DNA from: Anaerococcus lactolyticus ATCC 51172
Lineage (GTDB): Bacteria; Bacillota; Clostridia; Tissierellales; Peptoniphilaceae
DNA: 64,000 nucleotides
NCBI RefSeq assembly: GCF_000156575.1
Contig: NZ_GG666045.1
Span: 88,756-152,755, forward strand
Direction: 5' to 3'
How positions within the stretch are numbered: position 1 is the stretch's first letter; every line of letters begins with the position of its first letter. Positions 17,196-26,654 of the stretch are shown here, piece by piece. Position numbers and translations under genes: made by a program. The notes under the pieces are model-generated. The model ran no database searches, was not told where the DNA came from, and saw only the letters and a list, made by a program, of their open reading frames with translations.

Positions 17196-18134
17196 GTGAG
17201 TTTGATTTATAAAACAGCAGCAGGCATAGTAAGTCTTCTTGGAGTTAAAAAAATGTTTTTAAAAAACAAGGAAGAGATGCTTGAGTATGCAAAAGGCGAA
17301 AATGCTAAAGTTGTTTTTGACTTAGATAAGGCTAAGAAGATGGCTAGGAAGAAAAATTATTATCTATTTGATAGAGAGGTCATGGGATCTAGGCTTCTTA
17401 CTTATCAAAAAAATAAAAAAACTGCCGATGGTGCTATTTTCTATCTTTTTGGTGGAGGTATGATTACCCAACCAAATAAATTAGACTTTACTTTATCTGA
17501 AAGAATTATGGAAAAAACGGGTAAAGATGTTTGGTTTTTATTTTATCCACTATGCTCAGCAGATGTAAATGTAAGAAAAACTTATGAAGTTTGCTTTGAA
17601 ACCTATAGGTTAATGACAGAAACTTATAAGGCTCAAAATATAAATGTTCTCGGATTTTCTTCAGGAGCTTGCCTATCTCTTGGAATATTTTTGCATAATA
17701 ATGCTTTGGGTAGACCTCTCCCAATGCCAGGGAAAATTATTTCAGTATCTCCAGGTGGGATTCCAGATGTAAAACTGGATGAAAATAAGGAAATATGGAA
17801 TAAATTGAAAAAACTTAACTATAAAGATGTTATGATAGATCCAACCTATCTTATAACTGCAAGAGAAATCTTGAAAGGAAATGAAGATTTGCCAGAATAT
17901 ATGTTAGATGGTACAAGGGGAGATTTCACAGATTTTCCAAAAACTTATTTTTATTATGGTGGAGATGAATGTCTTTATGCCTTTGCTGAGGAATTTAAAA
18001 AAACTATGGATAAATATAAGGCTTCTTATGAGATAAGGGTAGGGGAAGGAATGTGCCATTGTTATCCTTTGGTGAGGTTTTTTAAAGAAGGAAGGATTGC
18101 TCAAGATGAAATAATTGAATTATTGAAAGCTTGA
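17196..18134 (+). CDS. Alpha/beta hydrolase (esterase/lipase type)
   Basis: The 312-residue protein has a GAIFYLFGGGMI oxyanion-hole segment near residue 88, a nucleophile elbow GFSSG near 155, an Asp region at YYGGDECL, and His in GMCHCYP, so the triad looks complete. The weak N-terminal hydrophobic stretch (residues 4-18) is too short for a sure signal peptide. The start is GTG with AGGAAGGAG in front. It resembles the hormone-sensitive-lipase-like alpha/beta hydrolase_3 group. The substrate is unknown. It heads a run of genes (17196-19927) with short gaps. Confidence 0.75.
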   Translation: MSLIYKTAAGIVSLLGVKKMFLKNKEEMLEYAKGENAKVVFDLDKAKKMARKKNYYLFDREVMGSRLLTYQKNKKTADGAIFYLFGGGMITQPNKLDFTLSERIMEKTGKDVWFLFYPLCSADVNVRKTYEVCFETYRLMTETYKAQNINVLGFSSGACLSLGIFLHNNALGRPLPMPGKIISVSPGGIPDVKLDENKEIWNKLKKLNYKDVMIDPTYLITAREILKGNEDLPEYMLDGTRGDFTDFPKTYFYYGGDECLYAFAEEFKKTMDKYKASYEIRVGEGMCHCYPLVRFFKEGRIAQDEIIELLKA

Positions 18135-18184
18135 AGTCCCAATTTTGTAAGGAAATAAATTAGAAAAAAATTTAGGAGGTCTTT

Positions 18185-18664
18185 ATGGTTTTAGCTGTAT
18201 TATTGACTCTGTGTCTAATATTTTTCGCCATATGTTATTTAGGCACTGGTACTGATGAGAAAAATTTAAAAAACTATATGTCCTACCCTGAAGAAGTGCA
18301 AGCGAAAATCAAAGAAATAGAAGAATACCGAGGAAAATATAGAGAAAAAAGTAAAATTTCAATAATTATGGCAAACTTTGTAACCTTTTCTATTTTATTT
18401 TTACTAGTAGGATTTAAAATACGTCAGCTAAGTTTTGCTCAAAACTTCATAGACTTATTAATTTTAGGCCAAGGTTTGAATATTTTTGACCTGGTAGTAA
18501 TAGACCTTTTGTGGTGGAGAAGGACAAAAAGAATTAGATTATCAAAAATACCAGATCAAAGCCTTTATCAAAATCCCAAAAAACATATAGAATCATTTAT
18601 TCGAGCCTTTTTCATGTACTTTTTAATTGCTTTGATAGATGGATATATTTTGACTCTGTTTTGA
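18185..18664 (+). CDS. Hypothetical membrane protein
   Basis: The 159-residue protein has four hydrophobic stretches (about 3-20, 58-78, 87-107 and 138-158) and a charged loop with KNYMSYPEEVQAKIKEIEEYRG after the first. I do not recognise a characterised family. It sits between two alpha/beta hydrolase genes with AGGAGGT before its ATG. Confidence 0.6.
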   Translation: MVLAVLLTLCLIFFAICYLGTGTDEKNLKNYMSYPEEVQAKIKEIEEYRGKYREKSKISIIMANFVTFSILFLLVGFKIRQLSFAQNFIDLLILGQGLNIFDLVVIDLLWWRRTKRIRLSKIPDQSLYQNPKKHIESFIRAFFMYFLIALIDGYILTLF

Positions 18665-18703
18665 AAAATTATGGAAACATCTGAAATTTCTTGAGGAAAT
18701 ATA

Positions 18704-19447
18704 ATGAATTTTACTTGCTATGGGGAAAAATCAAATAAGTCAATTTTATTTATACACGGTCTTGCATCAACTGCAGACTTATGTTTTAAACCACTTTTGC
18801 CGTATCTTACTGATTATGATGTGATTTTTTGTGAGCTTGATGGCCATTGTGATTCTTGCATAAATGATATGATCTCAATGGAAAAAACAATTGAAGATAT
18901 AGAATCTTTCATATTAAATGAGTTAAATGGGGAGCTTTATGGACTTTGTGGGTTTTCTATGGGAGGGACTCTTGCAGTAGACCTAATTTCTAGGGACAAT
19001 ATTAGGGTAGAAAAAGTCCTCTTAGATGCACCCATAACTGTTGACTTGGGATTGATGGCTTATCCTTGTACTTACGCCTTTATTATAGGAACAAATATAA
19101 TCAAAAAAGGCAAAAAAATTCCAAAATGTTTGCTAGATTTGGTCGCAGGTAAGGATAATACAAGCATCATCGAAATGATGTATGCAAAAATTAGCAAAAC
19201 CACAATTAAAAATGTTTGTAATTATATTTACCATTACAAATTTTCTGAAAATTTAAAAAAATACCCTAAACCCGTTTTATTTTGGAGGGGTAGCGAAGAG
19301 CCTATTCCAGCAAAAAGCCAAAAGAATTTGCAAAAATACTTACCACAAATTACAGTTGAGGTCTTTGAGAATATGGGTCATGGTCAATTTTTGCATGAAC
19401 GCCCAAAAGAATATGCTGAAAGATTGAAAAAATTCATGGACGATTAA
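18704..19447 (+). CDS. Alpha/beta hydrolase
   Basis: The 247-residue cytoplasmic protein has ILFIHGLASTAD (oxyanion HG motif, about 14-25), nucleophile elbow GFSMGG near 85, an acid in FWRGSEEPIP, and His in NMGHGQF. It is a typical compact alpha/beta hydrolase, possibly an esterase. The specificity is unknown. The gene follows the membrane protein by 40 bases. Confidence 0.8.
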   Translation: MNFTCYGEKSNKSILFIHGLASTADLCFKPLLPYLTDYDVIFCELDGHCDSCINDMISMEKTIEDIESFILNELNGELYGLCGFSMGGTLAVDLISRDNIRVEKVLLDAPITVDLGLMAYPCTYAFIIGTNIIKKGKKIPKCLLDLVAGKDNTSIIEMMYAKISKTTIKNVCNYIYHYKFSENLKKYPKPVLFWRGSEEPIPAKSQKNLQKYLPQITVEVFENMGHGQFLHERPKEYAERLKKFMDD

Positions 19448-19489
19448 AAATTAATTAAAAAAATATAGAAAAATAAGGAAGGGATTAAT

Positions 19490-19927
19490 TTGGAAATTAG
19501 GGAAATTTTAAAAGCAGATTTAACTAAATTATCAAGGTTGATGGTAGAAGTTTATAATGCTCCACCTTGGAATGATAAATGGACAGAAGAAACAGCCTTA
19601 GAATCCTTATCGTCTCTTTGTGATTTTCCAAACTTTACTGGATATCTTATAGCAGATGTAGATGAAATAATAGGAGCAATACTAGGACACTCTAGGAGAT
19701 ATGCTAGTGGAACTACTTATTATATTGATGAATTTTTTATTTCAGAAAAATATAGGAGATTAGGATTAGGGGAGAATCTGTATAAGACGACCATAAAGAA
19801 ATTGAAGAAAAAATCTATAAGTGGTGCATTTTTTACGACTTTGAAAAATTCACCTGCTTATAATTTTTATATAAAAGAAGGAGCCTGGGATTTAGAAGAT
19901 TCTGCATGCTTCTACCATAAATTTTAG
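19490..19927 (+). CDS. GNAT-family acetyltransferase
   Basis: The 145-residue protein has the acetyl-CoA-binding motif A FISEKYRRLGLGENLYK (R-x-x-G-x-G) at about 83-99 and a C-terminal NSPAYNFYIKEGA segment, both standard for GNAT enzymes. The start is TTG, chosen because AAGGAAGGG lies just upstream and the frame begins MEIREILKADL, a normal GNAT start. The acceptor is unknown. Confidence 0.85.
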   Translation: MEIREILKADLTKLSRLMVEVYNAPPWNDKWTEETALESLSSLCDFPNFTGYLIADVDEIIGAILGHSRRYASGTTYYIDEFFISEKYRRLGLGENLYKTTIKKLKKKSISGAFFTTLKNSPAYNFYIKEGAWDLEDSACFYHKF

Positions 19928-19960
19928 CAAGACACCTATAAACAATAGGTGTTTTTCTTT
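19928..19960 (+). terminator. Terminator after the acetyltransferase gene
   Basis: ACACCTATaaacaATAGGTGT forms a tight hairpin (from about 19933) followed by TTTTCTTT. Confidence 0.88.
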
Positions 19961-20010
19961 AAAAATTAATAAGGGTATATTGTAAATACTATTTTAAAAC
20001 GAGGAAGTAA

Positions 20011-20661
20011 ATGAAAAGAATTTTAATTATAGAAGATAATGAAGATATTGGCTTGCAAATTAAAAGATATTTAATAAAAAATGGCTATGAGGTAGACCTT
20101 GCAAAGTCTTTTTATGAAGCTACTTACAAGATGAAAGTTGATTTTGATGTAGCACTTCTTGATATAAATCTGCCTGATAAAGAGGGCCAGCATCTGATAG
20201 AAAGATTAAAAGAAAAGGACATCAGAGTTATAGTAACAACGGTAAAAAATGATGAAGATTTTATAATAGAGGCTTTGGACCAAGGAGCTGATGATTACCT
20301 AACCAAGCCATTTTCACTTGCAATACTAAGGGCGAGGATTGATGCTGTTTTAAGGACTCTGCCTATATCACAAGATAAAAGTATTTCTTATAAAGATATA
20401 AAAATAGATTTAAACGAGTCAAAAGTCTATTTTAAAGGGGAAAATATTGACTTAACTCCACTTGAATACGAAATATTACTTTTATTTATCAAAAATCCCC
20501 ACAGGGTTTATACAAGGAGCCAACTTCTTGAAATATTTTGGGAAGATAGGGATAAATTTGTAAATGATAACACCTTGACATCAACTATTAAAAGAATTAG
20601 AGAAAAGCTTGACAGGGAAGTAATCTCAACTGTCAGGGGAATTGGTTATAGGATGGACTAG
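20011..20661 (+). CDS. OmpR-family response regulator
   Basis: The 216-residue protein has an N-terminal receiver with acidic pair ED at 8-9, phospho-acceptor Asp in VALLDINLPD (about 51), and Lys in DDYLTKPF. The C-terminal winged helix (about 125-215) has LTPLEYEILLLF and VSTVRGIGYRMD-type ends. It is followed immediately (0 bases) by its kinase and then an ABC transporter, so it likely controls that transporter. Confidence 0.95.
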   Translation: MKRILIIEDNEDIGLQIKRYLIKNGYEVDLAKSFYEATYKMKVDFDVALLDINLPDKEGQHLIERLKEKDIRVIVTTVKNDEDFIIEALDQGADDYLTKPFSLAILRARIDAVLRTLPISQDKSISYKDIKIDLNESKVYFKGENIDLTPLEYEILLLFIKNPHRVYTRSQLLEIFWEDRDKFVNDNTLTSTIKRIREKLDREVISTVRGIGYRMD

Positions 20662-21522
20662 ATGGTATATGTATTTTGGATAATAAGTCTTTTTTTACTT
20701 TATTATTTTTTAGAAAAAAGAAAGAAAAAGAGAATTAATGAGATTATCGATTTAATAGAGAATATGAAAAATCAAAATTATAAAATCCCAATGAAGCAAG
20801 ATGATTTTTCAATCTTAGAAGATAAAACTTACAAACTTTTTATAGAAATAGTAGAAGCCAAGGAAACTACAAGCAAAAATAGCGAAAAGCAAATAGAATA
20901 CCTAGAAGATATTGCCCATCAAATAAAAACACCAATCACTTCCATGGTTTTTTCTGCCGAAAATTTGGAAATTGATTACCCAGATAATGATGATATAGGA
21001 ATCTTAAGAAGGCAAATTCAAAGACTAAATTCCTTATCAGATATTTTGCTCAAACTATCAAGCCTTGATGCCAATAAAGAACTTATGAAAAAGGAAGAAA
21101 TTAATCTTGATGAATTGGTGACCTATGCTTTAGACGCCCTAGATATAAAAAGATCTACAAGTATAAAAATAGAAAATAATTTAAAAGAAAATATTATTTT
21201 CGGTGATTTTTATTGGCTAACAGAAGCCCTGATTAATATTTTAAAAAATGCAGATAACAGACCAGACTGTGATCAAATAGTTATTTCATCTTACAAAAAT
21301 CCACTCTATACTTCTCTAATTGTTGAGGACAATGGAGGAGGAATTGATAAAGATTCTATCAAAAAAATCTTTAAACGCTTTTATAAAACCCCTGACTCTA
21401 AGGGATTTGGTATAGGTCTTGCCATGGCAAAAACAATTGTTGAAAAGAATAATGGATTAATTTCTGTTTCAAATACAAAAGAAGGTGCAAGGTTTGAAAT
21501 GAAATTTTATAATGTCACCTAA
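20662..21522 (+). CDS. Sensor histidine kinase
   Basis: The 286-residue kinase has a single N-terminal membrane helix (about 2-18) and essentially no extracellular domain. The H-box IAHQIKTPITS follows near residue 92, then N-box NILKNADNRP, G1 VEDNGGGI, F-box FKRFYK and G2 GFGIGLAM. Lack of an outside sensor suggests that it senses in the membrane or through the partner transporter, as kinases next to antimicrobial-peptide exporters do. That last point is inference. Confidence 0.93.
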   Translation: MVYVFWIISLFLLYYFLEKRKKKRINEIIDLIENMKNQNYKIPMKQDDFSILEDKTYKLFIEIVEAKETTSKNSEKQIEYLEDIAHQIKTPITSMVFSAENLEIDYPDNDDIGILRRQIQRLNSLSDILLKLSSLDANKELMKKEEINLDELVTYALDALDIKRSTSIKIENNLKENIIFGDFYWLTEALINILKNADNRPDCDQIVISSYKNPLYTSLIVEDNGGGIDKDSIKKIFKRFYKTPDSKGFGIGLAMAKTIVEKNNGLISVSNTKEGARFEMKFYNVT

Positions 21523-21573
21523 AAATCACTTTACTTTCATATACTTAGCTTAGATAAAGATAAGGAGTAAAGT

Positions 21574-22254
21574 ATGGAAATATTAAAAGTAGAAAATTTA
21601 AGAAAAGAATATGGAGAAGGAAATTCTAAGGTAGTGGCCTTAGATGGAGTTGACCTTACAATAGAAAGAGGAGAATTTGTAGCCATTGTAGGCCCTAGTG
21701 GATCTGGCAAATCAACTCTTTTACATATCATAGGTGGGGTAGATAGTCCAAGCTATGGAAAAGTTTATATAGACGGCAACGACATATCCCAATATTCATC
21801 AAAGGAATTGGCCCTATTTAGAAGGAGAAAAGTAGGCCTTATCTACCAATTTTATAATTTAATTCAAAATCTAACTGTAAGGCACAACATAGAACTTCCT
21901 TTAAAGCTAGATAAGAGAAAAATCAAAGAAGATGTTTTAGAAGATTTAGTCAAAAAACTTGGCATAGAAAGTAAACTTGATTCTTTCCCAAGTGAACTAT
22001 CTGGAGGTCAGCAGCAAAGAGTTGCCATAGCAAGGTCTTTGATTTATAAACCTTCAATAATCCTAGCCGACGAACCAACTGGCAACCTCGATAGGAAAAA
22101 CTCCAAGGAAATAATTGAAATCTTTAAATATTTTAATAAAACCCTAAAACAAACAATTATCCTAATCACCCATGACGAAAAAATCGCCCTAGAGGCAGAT
22201 CGAATTGTCACTATAGTTGATGGGAAAATAATAGGAGATGAGAAAAATGAATAA
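21574..22254 (+). CDS. ABC transporter ATPase (MacB/LolD/BceA-like)
   Basis: The 226-residue ATPase has Walker A GPSGSGKST near 38, Q-loop LIYQFYNLIQNL, signature LSGGQQQR near 139, Walker B IILADEPTGNLD and H-switch THD. The [11 protein letters not shown] and the D-loop GNLD are hallmarks of the MacB-like group that drives FtsX-type permeases. It overlaps the permease gene by 17 bases and follows a two-component system. Confidence 0.95.
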   Translation: MEILKVENLRKEYGEGNSKVVALDGVDLTIERGEFVAIVGPSGSGKSTLLHIIGGVDSPSYGKVYIDGNDISQYSSKELALFRRRKVGLIYQFYNLIQNLTVRHNIELPLKLDKRKIKEDVLEDLVKKLGIESKLDSFPSELSGGQQQRVAIARSLIYKPSIILADEPTGNLDRKNSKEIIEIFKYFNKTLKQTIILITHDEKIALEADRIVTIVDGKIIGDEKNE

Positions 22255-24679
22255 GAAGAATTTTCCAATTTTCATCTCGGTTTTTATTGTTTCCTTGTTT
22301 TTTACAGTTGTTTTTTATTTTGTTAAGGTAAATCTAGACGCAAACTACATGGAAACAAGAGCTACCAATTTTGCTGATGCCCACATAGATGATCATCTAA
22401 GCGAAGAAGATATCGAAAAATTAAGAGAGATAGATGGTGTCAAAGAAGCTGGTAGGTTAAACATGGACTTCACAAGTGCAAAGCTTGATGATGATTTAGT
22501 AGTTATCTATAGACAGGATAACCATATTAATAAAATGAGAGAATTTTCATTTACTGAAGCTGGGCGTTTTCCTGAAAATCCGAATGAGATAATGCTATCA
22601 AAATCTCTTGTTGAAAAGCACAAATTAAAAATAGGAGATGAAATCCCTATAAGTTTTGGTAAAAGATTCCTTGGTAAAAAAGAATTAGATCCTACAAATT
22701 CAAAAATAGAAAAAGAAAGTTTTGAAAAAAACCAAATCAAATCTTATAACTTGGTTGGAATTTATGAAGATGTTTACAATAAATATGCTGGTCTATCCTA
22801 TGGATTAATCTTTGATACAACAAAGGACCCTCAACCAGCGGTATTAAGATTTGATGATTTTGTTGATGTCCATCTAAATAAAAAAATATTTGAAGATGAG
22901 ATCACAAAACGACTCGGCAGAAAAATAGAGATGAGATTTGACGAGAGAATAGAAAAATATTATAGAGTAAATGATACTTGGCTAGAAAAAATAATGGCTA
23001 AGGCAATGATGATATTTTTTCTTCTTTCTATGATTGTAATATTTATATTTTTTACAAGGAATATTTTCTGGGTCTGGGGACTTAGAAAAATCAAAGAACT
23101 ATCTATTTATAAATCAATAGGATCAACAGATTTTCAAATATATAAGTTACTATTTAAAGAAGCAGGACTTATTTCAATCATCCCTGTACTTTTGGGCCAC
23201 TTGTCTGGATTTTTCTTAATTTATGGTTTATATAGTTATTCGCAAAAAAACCTAGAAATATCAAAATTTGAATATGTTACATTTAATCCTCTACTAACAG
23301 GGCTCATATTATTAGTTTCATTTTTGGTAATGAGCTTATCGATAATAAAACCAGCTAGAAAGATATCTATAATTAATATAATAGATGGTATAAGGGGAAA
23401 TGTCGACTTATCCATGTCAAAGAAAAAGAAAAATGAAGACCTATGGAAGGAATTAAGAAATAATAATCTCTCTTCTATCAAAAGTCAAAGGTATATTTCA
23501 GCCATTGGTATTTTAATAATATCTATGTTTATATTATCAATTTCTATAAGTAAGTATTTTAGGGACTATTATGATGAAGATAGTTCTTATAATATTTTTA
23601 CTACTTATTATAGCTCAGATAAAAAAGTTCCTGACGTTCTAAGCTATATAGAAAAAGAGCTAGGAAGTCAAAAGTCATTTATATATAAGGATAAGTATAT
23701 AGGTGTTAAAAACAATCTTGACTTATCTAATCAAGCAAAAAAGTATAAATTAGATGAAAAAATCAAAAAAATACTTAAAAAGAAATCGCAAGAATATTTG
23801 CAAGGCAACCTTATTGCAATGGATATAGATGATTTAGAAAAACTTGGAGGCTCTAAGGGAGAATTTATCTTATATAACAAGGTGCAAGCTGATCCATTAG
23901 AACCAATTGCAAAAGCCAAGATGGTTAAATATTTCAAAGATCCTAAAAATATAGATATTTCCATGGTTGGATTTGAAAAGAAAATAAAGATATCAAAGGA
24001 AATATACGATACAGGCGAGTTTGAATTTAAGCCATTTCCCTTTGTAGTAAATATTTTTACTGACTATGAAACATATTTTGACTTGGTTGAAGAAGCTAAG
24101 GATGATAAATATCTAAACTATCCATATACATTGAAGATGAAAATAGATGACAAAGACCTATCAAGTGCCAAAGAATTTATAGAAAATAAACTCAGAGAAT
24201 CTCTTCAAATCAATGAAAGATATGATATATTTGTAGGCAAAGAAATAGAAGAGCAAGAAGCATCATCTCTAAAGTATTTGCTATATATTTCATTAGCAGT
24301 AGGGATAATTATATTTATCTTAAATGTGACAAATGGGTACTCTTCAATAAATATCTCATTGATATCTAGAAAAAAAGAAATTGGAAGTTTATATTCTGCA
24401 GGTATGGATATTGATGAATTAAAAGAAAATTATGAAAAAGAATTTTTCTTAGAACAAGTCAAATCTTTTCTATTAGTAAGTTTTATCAGTCTTACTGTGA
24501 TGTTAATAATATCTATACTATCACCACAATTTAGCCTACCTATACTCTTGAAATATTTTGATTATAAAATGTATTTGGGATTTGCACTGGTTGTTTATGT
24601 GATAAATCTATTGATCTATCACTTATCTTTAAAAAGAATTTTAGACAGACCAACAATTGATCTAATTAGAACAGAATAA
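22238..24679 (+). CDS. FtsX-type ABC permease
   Basis: The 813-residue permease has an N-terminal helix (about 9-28), a roughly 220-residue outside domain, three helices (near 253-275, 303-330 and 350-370), a second half starting with a helix near 418 and a second outside domain, and three C-terminal helices (near 690, 745 and 780). The two-lobed plan resembles the bacitracin/peptide-resistance BceB and lipoprotein-export families. With the upstream kinase and regulator it forms a complete sensing and export module. I chose the ATG at 22238, which overlaps the ATPase gene. An alternative ATG lies at 22247. Confidence 0.88.
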   Translation: MRKMNKKNFPIFISVFIVSLFFTVVFYFVKVNLDANYMETRATNFADAHIDDHLSEEDIEKLREIDGVKEAGRLNMDFTSAKLDDDLVVIYRQDNHINKMREFSFTEAGRFPENPNEIMLSKSLVEKHKLKIGDEIPISFGKRFLGKKELDPTNSKIEKESFEKNQIKSYNLVGIYEDVYNKYAGLSYGLIFDTTKDPQPAVLRFDDFVDVHLNKKIFEDEITKRLGRKIEMRFDERIEKYYRVNDTWLEKIMAKAMMIFFLLSMIVIFIFFTRNIFWVWGLRKIKELSIYKSIGSTDFQIYKLLFKEAGLISIIPVLLGHLSGFFLIYGLYSYSQKNLEISKFEYVTFNPLLTGLILLVSFLVMSLSIIKPARKISIINIIDGIRGNVDLSMSKKKKNEDLWKELRNNNLSSIKSQRYISAIGILIISMFILSISISKYFRDYYDEDSSYNIFTTYYSSDKKVPDVLSYIEKELGSQKSFIYKDKYIGVKNNLDLSNQAKKYKLDEKIKKILKKKSQEYLQGNLIAMDIDDLEKLGGSKGEFILYNKVQADPLEPIAKAKMVKYFKDPKNIDISMVGFEKKIKISKEIYDTGEFEFKPFPFVVNIFTDYETYFDLVEEAKDDKYLNYPYTLKMKIDDKDLSSAKEFIENKLRESLQINERYDIFVGKEIEEQEASSLKYLLYISLAVGIIIFILNVTNGYSSINISLISRKKEIGSLYSAGMDIDELKENYEKEFFLEQVKSFLLVSFISLTVMLIISILSPQFSLPILLKYFDYKMYLGFALVVYVINLLIYHLSLKRILDRPTIDLIRTE

Positions 24680-24687
24680 ATCAATGA

Positions 24688-24722
24688 GAGCAGCTCTTTA
24701 CGGGGCTGTTTTTGTTTTTTAA
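24688..24722 (+). terminator. Terminator after the FtsX permease gene
   Basis: GAGCAGCTC...GGGGCTGTTTTTGTTTTTT: AGCAGC pairs with GGCTGT around a short loop and a long T-rich tail follows. Confidence 0.75.
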
Positions 24723-24811
24723 ATATATAAATAGATCCTAAATTATAATACTAAAGTATATTTTTGCATATTAAGTAAATTTATTTTATAATAAAATAAA
24801 AAGGTATATAT

Positions 24812-25186
24812 ATGGGAAATTTTAAAAAATATATAATAAGAGAATTAAGTCCGGAACCCCTTTATATTATCGACATAAGTTGGAATCATGAGGGACTTAA
24901 AGTAACTTTAGAAAATAAATCGGATTTAAGGAAAATTTGTCTCTTATTTGATGAAACTGTTTATTTATACCAAGATACATCAGAAGTTTATAAGCCAAGC
25001 TGGCATATAGGCTCAGAAAGTGATTATTATCCATTCTATTATAGTAAAAAATCAGATTTAATCGATAAATTAAAAAAAGATGTCGACCATGTTAGAGATG
25101 ATGAAATAATTCATTTTGTAATTATTGGACTTGATGATATTGTGGATGTCTTGACAACTGATTTACCAAAAGTTTTTAAATTATAA
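24812..25186 (+). CDS. Hypothetical protein, 124 residues
   Basis: I do not recognise this small soluble protein. It is acidic, with aromatic-rich segments (SWHIGSESDYYPFYYSKK) and no signal or membrane helix. The ribosome site is weak (AAAAGGTATAT). It is followed after 12 bases by a membrane-protein gene with a strong AAGGAGG, so the two probably form an operon. Confidence 0.5.
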   Translation: MGNFKKYIIRELSPEPLYIIDISWNHEGLKVTLENKSDLRKICLLFDETVYLYQDTSEVYKPSWHIGSESDYYPFYYSKKSDLIDKLKKDVDHVRDDEIIHFVIIGLDDIVDVLTTDLPKVFKL

Positions 25187-25198
25187 AAGGAGGATACT

Positions 25199-25834
25199 AT
25201 TTTTTTTAAAAAAACAGTTAAGAAATTTTTTGTAGATGATGGAAGCTATGACATTTTATGGTTTATATTTGGATTGTTAATTTTATTTGTTTTTGCATTT
25301 CTTAGTATGCCTTATTGGATTTTTTGTTTGGGTCTTGGGGTACTTACGAGTGCGATTTTTAGATATATTACAACAGATGCCCTGTTTTATGATGATTTTA
25401 AAAATTTAGACAATAGAAAAGATAGACTTAATTATATATTGAGTAAAAATATTTTTACATTATTTTTTCTAGCAGGTTTTATATTGATTTTATATATTTT
25501 ATCATTCCTAGCTACAAAGTTAGGTTTTGTAAATGAAAATGAAGTCAACCTTGTTTTGGTTTTTAAGTTTTTAGTCTATATACTTGCGTCTGAAAACATT
25601 ATTTTAATGCTTAACAACAAAATGATTCCTTCGTATAAATCTGGTCATAAAAGAAATATTAAAGAAGATATAATAATCGGTACGGAAAATTTAAAGTCCA
25701 TGATACCATCCTTATTTGTAAATATTATTCTAATTATTTTTATATTTATGTTTAAAATTGACTTAACTACCTTTGCTGGAATAGTGTATCTTCTTGCGTC
25801 AATTTTTATTTTTGCCATTTACAAAACTTGCTAG
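25199..25834 (+). CDS. Hypothetical membrane protein with an apparent ATT start
   Basis: The protein of about 211 residues has roughly five hydrophobic helices (the first at about 22-45). I do not recognise the family. AAGGAGG at 25187-25193 is a strong ribosome site. The only start-like codon at a proper distance in this frame is ATT at 25199, giving (I/M)FFKKTVKKFFVDDGSYD, a normal-looking N-terminus. The next possible start, TTG at 25274, lies in the middle of the first membrane helix and has no ribosome site. So either ATT is used or a former ATG was lost. Confidence 0.55.
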   Translation: MFFKKTVKKFFVDDGSYDILWFIFGLLILFVFAFLSMPYWIFCLGLGVLTSAIFRYITTDALFYDDFKNLDNRKDRLNYILSKNIFTLFFLAGFILILYILSFLATKLGFVNENEVNLVLVFKFLVYILASENIILMLNNKMIPSYKSGHKRNIKEDIIIGTENLKSMIPSLFVNIILIIFIFMFKIDLTTFAGIVYLLASIFIFAIYKTC

Positions 25835-25875
25835 AATTATGTAAAGTTGATTTTGTTTTTAGGATAGGAGGGATT

Positions 25876-26643
25876 ATGTCTGATACAATGTCAATTATTA
25901 TAGGTGTTTTCTGTATTTTATTGGTGACAGTATTTAGGTCTCAATTTAAGGGGAAAATAGGGGAGATTGTTTCTGCAAAATTTTTAAATAAATTAGATAA
26001 GGATAAGTATAGGGTTTTAAATGATATTAAGATTGACAACCCATCTAATCACACAAAGACAAGCCAGATTGACCACTTGGTTATTTCAAAATATGGAATT
26101 TTTGTTATAGAAACTAAGGCTTATAAGGGGAAAATTTATGGTAAGGAATATTCGCGTAATTGGACACAATATTTAGGTAGTAAAAAATATGAATTTATGA
26201 ATCCGATTTTACAAAATTATGGTCATATAAAAGCACTTGAGGCTCTTTTAGAAGAGGTCTATCCAAAGATGAAATATTTTTCTATTATTGCATTTTCTCC
26301 AGAAGCAAATCTTAAAGATGTTGAGGTTCAGGATGCCAAGCTCTGCAGGATTTCACAAGTTGGTAAGCTTATTGAAGAGCTCTCTGTCGAGGAAATTTAT
26401 AATGAAGAAGATTTGGAGAAGATTTTAAGCATTATAAATTCTAATAAGTCACACCAAACAGATATTTCTCATGTAATGGATATAAATAAAATTAAGAAGG
26501 AAAATGAAAAGAAAATAGAAGAGGGAATCTGCCCAAAATGTGGGAGCAAGCTTGTAGAGAGGGAAGGAAAATATGGAAAGTTTTTAGGTTGTTCTAATTT
26601 TCCGAAGTGTAGGTTTGTGGTTTCTGGCAAAAAAGATAAGTAA
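25876..26643 (+). CDS. NERD-domain protein with C-terminal zinc finger
   Basis: The 255-residue protein has an N-terminal membrane helix (about 3-18), then a NERD nuclease-related domain (about 25-150) with KIGEIVSAKFL, the QIDHLVISKYGIFVIETKA core (D and E-x-K, nuclease-like) and GKIYG. The C-terminus is a topoisomerase-type zinc ribbon with two Cys pairs (CPKCGS and GCSNFPKCRF). This architecture is common in Firmicutes. It may act on DNA near the membrane, but no function is proven. ATG at 25876 is preceded by AGGAGGG, and a TTG 48 bases upstream is less likely. Confidence 0.85.
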   Translation: MSDTMSIIIGVFCILLVTVFRSQFKGKIGEIVSAKFLNKLDKDKYRVLNDIKIDNPSNHTKTSQIDHLVISKYGIFVIETKAYKGKIYGKEYSRNWTQYLGSKKYEFMNPILQNYGHIKALEALLEEVYPKMKYFSIIAFSPEANLKDVEVQDAKLCRISQVGKLIEELSVEEIYNEEDLEKILSIINSNKSHQTDISHVMDINKIKKENEKKIEEGICPKCGSKLVEREGKYGKFLGCSNFPKCRFVVSGKKDK

Positions 26644-26654
26644 ATTATAGGACA

